The notes below the pieces were generated by a model. It saw nothing but the letters and a program-made list of their open reading frames with translations, ran no database searches and had not been told where the DNA came from. DNA of 12,615 nucleotides from Kiritimatiellia bacterium. GTDB lineage: Bacteria; Verrucomicrobiota; Kiritimatiellia; RFP12; UBA3636. Below, in pieces: positions 6,789 to 12,615 of this stretch. The translations under genes were made by a program, and so were the position numbers. Where the stretch lies: contig JAFUXX010000169.1 of NCBI GenBank assembly GCA_017476965.1, positions 1 to 12,615 on the forward strand, in the 5' to 3' direction. Numbering within the stretch: position 1 is the first letter of the stretch; the number at the start of each line of letters is the position of its first letter.

Positions 6789-6812
6789 CGCGCCGCCGCG
6801 GGAGGCGGCGCG
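6789..6812 (-). other. Strong hairpin in the leader of the 1089-aa protein gene
   Basis: cgcgccgcc (6789-6797) and ggcggcgcg (6804-6812) are exact complements around a 6-nt loop. If transcription starts in the AT-rich centre, this 9-bp all-GC stem lies in the mRNA leader, 33 nt before the ATG. A second small stem (ggag-ccga-ctcc, about 6824-6835) precedes it. It may protect the mRNA 5' end or modulate expression. Confidence 0.5.
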
Positions 6813-7024
6813 AATGCCGGGCCGGAGCCGACTCCTGCCGCGGACCGGCCGGAAAAACCCGGCCCGCAGGAGGAGAATAGCCGATTGCCCGCAATAATAA
6901 CTTCCGTAAATTGCACAAAAACATTTTTTTTTTAGCAAAAACGAAAGGACTTGCACCCCCGCTTCCGGTATGATTGTCCGTGCGAAAAGTTTTTCCGGAA
7001 GTCGCTTTCGAAGACGTTCCAAAG

Positions 7025-7031
7025 ACAGGTG
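7025..7031 (+). promoter_or_regulatory. Ribosome binding site of the 1065-aa protein gene
   Basis: caggtga lies just before acaaaATG and gives AGGTGA about 5-6 nt from the start codon at 7037. It fixes the start at this ATG rather than at the in-frame TTG at 6974, which would hide the signal peptide behind 21 extra residues. Confidence 0.65.
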
Positions 7032-7036
7032 ACAAA

Positions 7037-10000
7037 ATGACTGCAAAAAGGTTTCTCGCCGCGACGTTCGCGGCAACGTCCGCGCTGGCGGCGCTTTGCG
7101 TGCACGCTGCCGATTTCTACTGGGTTCCGACGGATTCGGACTGGCATTCGTGGTCGGACGCCTCCAACTGGTCCGACACCGCCGGCGAGACCGTCGCCGC
7201 CGCCCCCGGCGCGGGCGACACGGTCGTTTTCCAGAGCCGCGTCGAAAACTTCTTTGTCGATCTGGACGGTGCCGATGTCGAGGTGGCTACGCTCAAATTC
7301 GGCAACGGCAAAGCCGACAAAATCGGAATCCGCAACGGCGGCTTGACCGCGACTTCCGGGACGAGCCAGTTCCCGAAGGAATGCTCGATCGACATCCACG
7401 AAGGCGGCACGTTGCGTTTCGGATCGTCTGCCGTAGCCGAATTCGGCAACAACTGGGCGAGCAACAACAACAATCCAAAGATGGTGCTGGTCGTCCACGA
7501 CGGCGGTTTGTTCGACATCGAGGGCCGGATCAACCCTCGTCACTTGTCACTTACGGTCGAAGAGGGAGGCCGTTTTCTCTACGGTTCCACCGCCAAGGCC
7601 GACAATGCCAACGCCAACGTCGATTTCCTGCTCTACAATCACGGAACGTTCGACTGGCCCAACGGGTTCCGAAACTACAACGGTGCATGGAGTTTCCGCC
7701 CGATCATCCGCCAGCTCGCCGGCGAATGGATTCTCGGCAACCAAATCAAATACAACGAAAACATCTTTTTCCGGATCGAACTGACCGGCGGCAAGATTTC
7801 CGCGACCGGAGACGTCTCGTTCCTCTTGGAGAGCGGCAGCCGCGGCGCGTACATGAAGTTCGTGGACGGCGCGGACATGGAACTTTCCGTCGCTTCCGGC
7901 AAGACGCTCGACATGAGCAACGCTACATACGACGGCTCCGTGGCGGTCAAGAAGACCGGTGCGGGCAAGTTGAAGCTCGCGGAGCTTCCGACGTCGCTTG
8001 ACTGGCAGGAGGGAGCGATCGAGTTCACGGCGTTCTCCCGCTCCTCTCTCGATTCGCTTGCGACCGGCTCGGGCGTGACGTTCCCGGTGTCGATTTCCGG
8101 CTTCCAGGTCGGCGAACTTGCCGGAAACGAAGGCACGCTCGCGATCACGGCGCCCGGGTTGACCGTTTCTTCCGTGGCCGAGGGCGCCCCGCTCACCGGT
8201 TCGGTCACCGTTGATCTGGCGAATTTCTCCGCCGGCAGCGTGATCGTGGACACTCCCGACGCCACGCTCCGCGCGCAGGTCAAGGCCGCCGCCGAGGCCG
8301 CCGCCGCCGGGACCGACATGAACATCGTCGAGGACGGCACCTTGGTCAAGGTCGGCGTGGCCTCCAACGCCTGGCTCTTCGACGGCTCCAACGGAGTCAC
8401 AGACATGGCCGATGCCGATGGCTGGAGCACGGGCGTCCGCCCCGGCGCGGGCGAGGATGTCTTGGTCGCCGGCGCGGGCGTGAGCGCCGTGCTCACTGCG
8501 GCGACTCCGGCTTACGCTTCCATCGCCGTGACGGGCGGCGCGACGCTGCGCCTCGCCGCCGCTCCGGCGGAAGGCACCGATCTCTCGGTCGCAAACGATT
8601 CGCATCTCGTCGTCGGGACCGGCGTTTCGGTCCCCTCTTTGTACGGCGCCGTCAATGCCACGTTCGAGGCCGGTTCCGCGCTCGCGGTTCCCGCCGGCGA
8701 AACGTTTGCGCTTCCGGCCGGCGTCGCATTCGAAGCCGATTCCGCGGAAAGTCTCGTCGCCGTCACGGTGCCGGCCGGTGCCACTCTCCAGGTGCCCGGC
8801 GGCTACGGCTTCAGGAACGTGGCGCTCCTGCTCGACGGCACGGCCGGAAGCCCCGCCGCGCTCGCCGCGACGGGCGACGGCCCGATAACCTTCGGCACGG
8901 CCGCCGCAGGCGAAACCGCCTACTTCGCCATGGCCGCGACTAACGCCGCGATTTCGGCGACGAACGAAGCGCAGGCCGAAAACGGCTCTCCCCTGGTCTT
9001 CGCTTCGCCCGCCTCGGGCGGAACTGTCGTCGTGGTCGGGGATGTAGTCCTCAAAGACTGCACGATTGCATACACCGGCCGCGACGGTTTTTCGATCGGC
9101 GTGAACAACCCCGAGGAACAGGCCTTCACCGTGGTCGTGGACAATACCGAACTCGATTTCGCGAACGAGTCCTACGTTTCGGGCGGAGCCACGCTCTCGC
9201 TCGAAAACGGTTCGTTGCTGTTCCGCCGGCGCCGCACCGTGAACCAGCACAACAGCGACGTTGAAAACGAGTACAACCTGCGCGTGCAGGGTCTCGGCCG
9301 GATCGTCGCGACCGGAGGGAGCGAGGTGCGCGCCAGCATCACAAGGGTCAACGGCAACACCGCCGACGGGGCGATCTGGCTCACGCCCTCCGTTGCGGGC
9401 CATGTCGGTCTCGAAATCGGCGAAGGCGGGATCGGCTGCTGGCACAAGGCCAACGCATCCGGAGGCGGCACAGCCACGTTCGCCGACGGCGTGATGCAGG
9501 TGTTCAACGCTTACTGGTGGGGTTTCGGCAACCGTGCGCGCATCTTCCAGAACTTCTCGGCCGTCAACGTGCCGGAAGGGACCACGATGACCCTCTGCGG
9601 CGTCGCCGACAAGTTCGGCGACAACGCCCAGGCGCTGTCACCGCTCTTGCTCGAAGCCCCCTTCGCCGGCGGCGGCGACGTGGTCGTCACCAACTCGCGC
9701 TCCGGCTACACGTTCGGACCGGTTCTGTCGCGTTCCGACAACACCTGCACCGGGCGCCTGGAAGTGGCGCCCGGAGCCGGGTCCGCGCTTTCCACGCTTT
9801 ACATCTCCTCCGGCGCGAACTGGGCTGGTACCGTGGTCTGGAACGGGCTTGAGCAGCTGGTCGATCCCGTGACCGGTACCACGCCTGCGGCAAACTCGCC
9901 GGTTTCCGTCTCCTTCGGCGGCGTGCAGCTCGACACCGATCTGGCGCTGCGCGTCTGGAAGGATGCAACGACCGGCGAAATCGAATCCGACAGGATCGAC

Positions 10001-10234
10001 ATCGGCACGATCGGCTGGAGCGGATCGGGCGCACTTGCGATGGCGTTCCAGGACGGGTACGAGCCGGAAGGCGGCGATTCGTGGACGATCGGCACGATGC
10101 CGGCGGACTGCGACCTGCCGCCCGTGTCGCCGCGCTCGGTCGTGCTCGTGAAGGAGCCCATCGACGGCGGCGACGGCTCCCAGGTCGTAGTCCGCGCCAA
10201 GATCGCCAAGGGCACGTTCATAATCCTGAGGTAG
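7037..10234 (+). CDS. Large secreted beta-helix repeat protein (1065 aa), divergent partner
   Basis: The N terminus MTAKRFLAATFAATSALAAL... is a Sec signal peptide with likely cleavage after CVHA, before ADFYW. Like its divergent neighbour, it opens with a Trp-rich module (residues 28-45, WVPTDSDWHSWSDASNW) and has a second related one mid-protein (WLFDGSNGVTDMADADGW, 446-463). Beta-strand-rich repeat sequence follows each; SVAVKKTGAGKLKL (301-314) is a recognisable though weak autotransporter-associated repeat. The rest is Gly/Ala/Val-rich, low in Cys and consistent with a beta-helix. No outer-membrane barrel or known sorting motif is present; the protein ends AKGTFIILR. The role is unknown; it is probably a surface or secreted structural or adhesive protein. 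It converges on an amidohydrolase gene with only 10 nt between the stop codons. Confidence 0.87.
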   Translation: MTAKRFLAATFAATSALAALCVHAADFYWVPTDSDWHSWSDASNWSDTAGETVAAAPGAGDTVVFQSRVENFFVDLDGADVEVATLKFGNGKADKIGIRNGGLTATSGTSQFPKECSIDIHEGGTLRFGSSAVAEFGNNWASNNNNPKMVLVVHDGGLFDIEGRINPRHLSLTVEEGGRFLYGSTAKADNANANVDFLLYNHGTFDWPNGFRNYNGAWSFRPIIRQLAGEWILGNQIKYNENIFFRIELTGGKISATGDVSFLLESGSRGAYMKFVDGADMELSVASGKTLDMSNATYDGSVAVKKTGAGKLKLAELPTSLDWQEGAIEFTAFSRSSLDSLATGSGVTFPVSISGFQVGELAGNEGTLAITAPGLTVSSVAEGAPLTGSVTVDLANFSAGSVIVDTPDATLRAQVKAAAEAAAAGTDMNIVEDGTLVKVGVASNAWLFDGSNGVTDMADADGWSTGVRPGAGEDVLVAGAGVSAVLTAATPAYASIAVTGGATLRLAAAPAEGTDLSVANDSHLVVGTGVSVPSLYGAVNATFEAGSALAVPAGETFALPAGVAFEADSAESLVAVTVPAGATLQVPGGYGFRNVALLLDGTAGSPAALAATGDGPITFGTAAAGETAYFAMAATNAAISATNEAQAENGSPLVFASPASGGTVVVVGDVVLKDCTIAYTGRDGFSIGVNNPEEQAFTVVVDNTELDFANESYVSGGATLSLENGSLLFRRRRTVNQHNSDVENEYNLRVQGLGRIVATGGSEVRASITRVNGNTADGAIWLTPSVAGHVGLEIGEGGIGCWHKANASGGGTATFADGVMQVFNAYWWGFGNRARIFQNFSAVNVPEGTTMTLCGVADKFGDNAQALSPLLLEAPFAGGGDVVVTNSRSGYTFGPVLSRSDNTCTGRLEVAPGAGSALSTLYISSGANWAGTVVWNGLEQLVDPVTGTTPAANSPVSVSFGGVQLDTDLALRVWKDATTGEIESDRIDIGTIGWSGSGALAMAFQDGYEPEGGDSWTIGTMPADCDLPPVSPRSVVLVKEPIDGGDGSQVVVRAKIAKGTFIILR

Positions 10235-10286
10235 CGCCTTGTACCTACGGGGAGAGGGCTCCGCCCCCTCCCCGCTCCCCTTCCCG
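10207..10286 (+). repeat. Bipartite 3'-end element, copy B
   Basis: The 29-bp core (10207-10235) is identical to 3485-3513 in inverted orientation. A 10-bp spacer follows, then the 41-bp GC-rich block (10246-10286), which matches copy A at 39 of 41 positions. The core encodes KGTFIILR and the stop of the 1065-aa protein. The GC-rich block folds as GGGGAGAGGG against CCCCCTCCCC around CTCCG, with one mismatch. On the opposite strand the same block encodes the C-terminal residues of the amidohydrolase. Relative to copy A, about 9 bp of the spacer are missing. Confidence 0.85.
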
Positions 10287-11528
10287 GTTGGGGCGTGGGG
10301 CGCCTTTACGGTAGATCGGGCGGCCGGAGACTGCGGTGAGGCGGGTTTCGTGGCCGGTGGCGGCGTAGACGAGCGTGGAGACCGGGTCGTGGGCCGGGGT
10401 TGTATTTGGCTCGGCTGCCAGATCGAGCACGAAGAAATCGGCGTGTTTGCCGGGCTCCAGCGAGCCTATGTCCGGGTCGTGCAGGGCCGCGGCGCCGCCG
10501 AGGGTGGCCATGTCGAGCGCCATTTGGGCGGTCATGGCCGAGGGGTCGCCGGCGGAGGCTTTGCCAAGCAGCGCCGCGAGCCACATTTCGCGCACCATGT
10601 TCTGCTGGTTGTTGGAGGCCGGGCCGTCCGTGCCGAGCGCCACGGGCAGCCCCGCCCGCACCATCGCCGGCACGGGGGCCGTGCCCGACGCCAGTTTCAT
10701 GTTGGAGGCCGGGTTGTGCACCGCCACGCAGCCGCGGTCGCGCAAGAGCGCGATCTCGTCGGGAGTCACGTGCACGCAGTGGAAAAAGGTGGCGTCCGGG
10801 CGCAGCAGGCCGAGCGAGTCGCAGTACTCCACGGGCCGCAGCCCGTGCTCGGCGACGCAGTCGTCGGTCTCTTTTTGCGTTTCGGCGAGGTGCATCCCGA
10901 AAAGCGCGCCGGTTTCGTCGCACAGTTCGCGGCAGGCGCGCAGGATCTCCGGGTCGGTCGTGTACGGCGCGTGCGGGCACACCGCGGCGCGCAGGCGCGG
11001 GTGCCCGCTCCACGCCGCGATGTTTCCGCGCATCCGGGCGAAAAGCGCCTCGCGCGTGGCGCCGCCGAGCTGCGGGAAGAAGCGCGTGACGTTTTCGCCG
11101 AGCACGCCGCGCAGGCCGGTTTCGTCCGCCGCGGCGAACACGCCCTCTTCGAGCATGTACATGTCGTAGAACGAGGTGCATCCCGTGCGCGCGAGTTCGC
11201 GGCACGAGAGCAGAGCGCCTTCGTACACCGCTTCTTGCGTGAGGCGCGCTTCTCTCGGGAAAATGTCCTCCTGGAGCCACGCGAAGAGGGGCTTGTCGTC
11301 GCCGAGGCCGCGCAGCGGGCTCATGGGCAGGTGGCAGTGCGAGTCCACCAGCCCCGGGAAAATCGCGGCTTGGCCGAAGTCCTCGACCTGCTCGCCGGGG
11401 TGGGCGGCGGCGATTTCCCGCGCGGGGCCGACGGCCGCCACGCGGCCGTCGCGCACGAGGATCGCGCCGCGGCGGATTTTTTCGCGGCGGGGGTTTTGGG
11501 TGACGATCCAGTCTGCTGCGTAAATCAT
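10245..11528 (-). CDS. mtaD: Amidohydrolase, 5'-methylthioadenosine/S-adenosylhomocysteine deaminase type
   Basis: This 427-aa cytoplasmic metal-dependent hydrolase belongs to the TrzN/AtzA/MtaD/SsnA group. The metal ligands stand where expected: His64 and His66 in DSHCHLP, His213 in GMHLAET with Glu216 as the general acid/base, His253 in CVHVT and Asp301 in LGTDGPASNN. PHAPYT at 185-190 supplies the substrate-side histidine of MTA/SAH deaminases. The probable reaction is deamination of the adenine ring in MTA, SAH or adenosine; guanine or other nucleobase substrates are not excluded. The ATG at 11528 is 7 nt after the radC stop, so it is probably translated from the miaA-radC transcript. The last roughly 15 residues (EGERGGGGALSP) are encoded by the repeat element at 10246-10286 and look like an acquired tail beyond the normal end at GRPIYRKG. 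Confidence 0.85.
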   Translation of the reverse strand: MIYAADWIVTQNPRREKIRRGAILVRDGRVAAVGPAREIAAAHPGEQVEDFGQAAIFPGLVDSHCHLPMSPLRGLGDDKPLFAWLQEDIFPREARLTQEAVYEGALLSCRELARTGCTSFYDMYMLEEGVFAAADETGLRGVLGENVTRFFPQLGGATREALFARMRGNIAAWSGHPRLRAAVCPHAPYTTDPEILRACRELCDETGALFGMHLAETQKETDDCVAEHGLRPVEYCDSLGLLRPDATFFHCVHVTPDEIALLRDRGCVAVHNPASNMKLASGTAPVPAMVRAGLPVALGTDGPASNNQQNMVREMWLAALLGKASAGDPSAMTAQMALDMATLGGAAALHDPDIGSLEPGKHADFFVLDLAAEPNTTPAHDPVSTLVYAATGHETRLTAVSGRPIYRKGAPRPNREGERGGGGALSP

Positions 11529-11535
11529 GGCCGTA

Positions 11536-12321
11536 TCACTTGAAATCGACGTCGCCGCTGTCGCGCATCGAGTGGAACGCGGGCGCGGCCGATGGATCCG
11601 AGAGATCGGCGCCTGGCGGAAACGCGCCGATTATGACATGGTCGACGAGCGGTATCCGCAGCACGGACCCGGCCTCGGCGAGCGCGTAGGTGAGGCGCAG
11701 GTCCTGCGCCGACGGGCGGCAGTCGCCGCTCGGATGGTTGTGCGCCACCACCACGCCGCACGCGTCGCTGCGGACCGCTTCGCGGAAAACGTCGCGCGGG
11801 TGGACCGCCGTCGAATCGGCGGTGCCCGTGGAAACGGCCAGCCGCCCGGTCTGGACGCGGCCGCAGAGTCGCATTTTGCGGTCGAGCGGCAGCACGAAGA
11901 ACTTTTCGACGGTTTCGAGCGCGGTGCGCCCGGCGAGGTAGCGGGCGACGGCGCGGGCGGTGTCCAGCCGCGGGCGCGTCTCGCGCGGGCGCAGCACGGC
12001 GCGGCGGGCGAATTCGAACATGGCGACCAGCTCCGCCCCGTGCACCGGGCCCACGCCGGGGATTTTTTCGAGCTCGCCGGGGCTTTCCATCGAGAGGCGG
12101 CGCAGGTCGCCTTCGTAAAGGTCGAGGATGCGCCCGGCGAGCTGCAGCACGTTGACGCCGGGTCTCCCGCAGCGCAGGAAAATGGCGAGCAGCTCCGCGT
12201 CGGAGAGCGCCTGGGGGCCGAGGAGCGCCAGCTTTTCGCGCGGCATCTCCCCGCGGCGGTCGCGGAAAGCGTCGCGGAGCGAGGCGGAGGCGGGCTCAGA
12301 GGACGACGGGAGACGGTCCAT
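11536..12321 (-). CDS. radC: RadC-like JAMM/MPN+ domain protein
   Basis: This 261-aa protein is of the UPF0758/RadC family. MPREKLALLGPQALSDAELLAIFL at 26-49 is the family opening block, cut here by no gap. A helix-hairpin-helix motif, LEKIPGVGPVHG, lies at 84-95. The C-terminal JAMM metal site is complete: Glu139, HNHPSGD with His194 and His196, and Asp207 in SAQD. The family was named for DNA repair, but that role has been withdrawn for E. coli RadC; the activity is uncertain, with a metalloprotease-like fold predicted. The ATG at 12321 has the best Shine-Dalgarno in the window, GGAGGG three nt upstream, and lies inside miaA with a 26-nt overlap. ATG at codon 26 is the less likely alternative. 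Confidence 0.92.
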   Translation of the reverse strand: MDRLPSSSEPASASLRDAFRDRRGEMPREKLALLGPQALSDAELLAIFLRCGRPGVNVLQLAGRILDLYEGDLRRLSMESPGELEKIPGVGPVHGAELVAMFEFARRAVLRPRETRPRLDTARAVARYLAGRTALETVEKFFVLPLDRKMRLCGRVQTGRLAVSTGTADSTAVHPRDVFREAVRSDACGVVVAHNHPSGDCRPSAQDLRLTYALAEAGSVLRIPLVDHVIIGAFPPGADLSDPSAAPAFHSMRDSGDVDFK

Positions 12322-12615
12322 GTTCCCTCCACGTTTCGAGAACCGCGCCAGCCGCGCGGGGGACGTCCGCCGCGCCGGCCGGGCCTTGCACCCACGCGAC
12401 CGCGGCCTGGTGCCGCCACCACGTGCGCTGCTTCTTGGCGAGCTGGCGGGTGCGGGCGCAGGTGCGGGCGATCGCCTCTTCTTCGGCGATTTCGCCGCGC
12501 ATGAACGCGAGCGCCTCGGCGTAGCCGATCCCGGCGCCGGCGGTGGAGCGCTCGAATCCGGGATGCGCGGCGAGCAGCGCCTCCACTTCGCGGACGAGGC
12601 GGCCCTCCGCGAACA
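12296..12615 (-). CDS. miaA: tRNA dimethylallyltransferase MiaA, C-terminal part (cut by window edge)
   Basis: The last 105 codons are visible. MiaA transfers a dimethylallyl group to A37 of tRNAs reading UNN codons. The visible part contains FAEGRLVREVEALLA, then AGIGYAEALAFMRGEI and ARTRQLAKKQRTWWRHQ, the standard C-terminal blocks of the family (GY-EAL-YL-GE and TRQ-AKRQ-TWFR). After these it carries about 37 residues, rich in Ala/Pro/Gly, ending PSPVVL. The frame stays open to the window edge, so the P-loop and start lie outside. Its end overlaps radC, which marks it as the upstream gene of the miaA-radC-amidohydrolase operon. Confidence 0.93.
   Translation of the reverse strand, partial: FAEGRLVREVEALLAAHPGFERSTAGAGIGYAEALAFMRGEIAEEEAIARTCARTRQLAKKQRTWWRHQAAVAWVQGPAGAADVPRAAGAVLETWREHGPSPVVL
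12325..12330 (-). promoter_or_regulatory. Ribosome binding site of radC, inside miaA
   Basis: The minus strand reads GTGGAGGGAACATG, placing GGAGGG 3 nt before the radC ATG. It sits within the miaA codons for TWREH. It decides the radC start and suggests independent initiation of radC within the shared mRNA. Confidence 0.75.

Larger units (their letters stand above)
6756..7036. promoter_or_regulatory. AT-rich divergent control region of the two secreted-protein genes
   Basis: This 281-bp gap separates the two divergent starts. Its centre (about 6890-6950) is AT-rich in an otherwise GC-rich window and has a run of ten T (6924-6933). TATGAT at 6969-6974 is a good plus-strand -10 box, 62 nt before the 1065-aa gene; no consensus -35 lies 16-18 bp before it. 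On the minus strand TATTAT near 6895-6900 could serve the 1089-aa gene, with a weak TTTTTG 16 bp before it. TTGCAC occurs twice exactly 40 bp apart (6911 and 6951), and ATTGC-CC-GCAAT (6884-6895) is an inverted repeat; either could bind a regulator. These assignments are inferences. Confidence 0.5.

Noticed and set aside
6951..6974. TTGCAC with TATGAT as a -35/-10 pair
   Set aside because: The spacing is only 12 bp, too short for a sigma70 promoter; only the -10 box is kept as a candidate.
6756..7076. N-terminal extension of the 1089-aa protein across the divergent control region
   Set aside because: The clear signal peptide at 6755 marks the start; the extension would overlap the other gene's start and promoter.
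7547..9445. Long minus-strand open frame opposite the 1065-aa gene
   Set aside because: Antisense shadow of a GC-rich gene with low-complexity Arg/Gly/Ala composition and no recognisable domain.
9500..10234. C-terminal autotransporter beta-barrel in the 1065-aa protein
   Set aside because: No alternating amphipathic strand pattern of about 250-300 residues and no terminal aromatic residue; the protein ends in Arg.
10246..10300. Simple intrinsic terminator shared by the convergent genes
   Set aside because: The GC-rich block can form a stem but no T-run follows on either strand, so it is described as part of the repeat element instead.
10239..11543. Plus-strand open frame opposite the amidohydrolase gene
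   Set aside because: Complete metal-site motifs on the minus strand show that strand is coding; the plus frame has none.

Overview
The window is GC-rich (roughly two thirds G+C), densely coded bacterial DNA. Three things suggest a Gram-negative member of the PVC group, most likely Kiritimatiellota/Verrucomicrobiota/Lentisphaerota: an H-X9-DG-type prepilin, two very large secreted proteins built of autotransporter-associated beta-strand repeats without a translocator barrel, and many starts with no obvious Shine-Dalgarno. The taxonomic call is an inference from gene content, not from a marker tree.

Layout. (1) 1-362, minus strand: the 5' end of obg, cut by the window edge, preceded by an intrinsic terminator and tRNA-Cys(GCA) with a clear sigma70-type promoter. 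(2) 435-1974, plus strand: a type IV pilin/pseudopilin-like gene and truB, 8 nt apart, with a possible promoter back to back with the tRNA-Cys promoter. (3) 2022-3337, minus strand: a Gfo/Idh/MocA oxidoreductase downstream of tRNA-Ser(GCU), whose promoter has the same -10 hexamer as the tRNA-Cys promoter. (4) 3373-10286: a divergent pair of large secreted beta-helix proteins, 1089 aa (minus) and 1065 aa (plus), separated by a 281-bp AT-rich control region. (5) 10245-12615, minus strand: a compact operon miaA (cut by the window edge) - radC - amidohydrolase of the MTA/SAH deaminase type, with a 26-nt overlap and a 7-nt gap.

The most unusual signal is at the two outer ends of the secreted-protein pair. 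Both proteins finish with the same eight residues, KGTFIILR. These are encoded by an identical 29-bp DNA stretch that runs through the stop codon. After a short variable spacer, both continue into a second, 41-bp GC-rich block with only two differences. The two proteins are otherwise strongly diverged, so this looks like a dispersed bipartite DNA element that supplies the C-terminal tail, stop codon and 3' untranslated region of secreted repeat proteins. At one end the element also encodes the last residues of the converging amidohydrolase. I know of no described element of this kind, but I could not search for it.

Functionally the window mixes housekeeping genes (obg, truB, miaA, two tRNAs, radC) with cell-surface or secreted genes (prepilin, two giant beta-repeat proteins). 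No CRISPR array, insertion sequence, integrase or phage gene was seen. No stretch longer than 300 bases lacks a gene.
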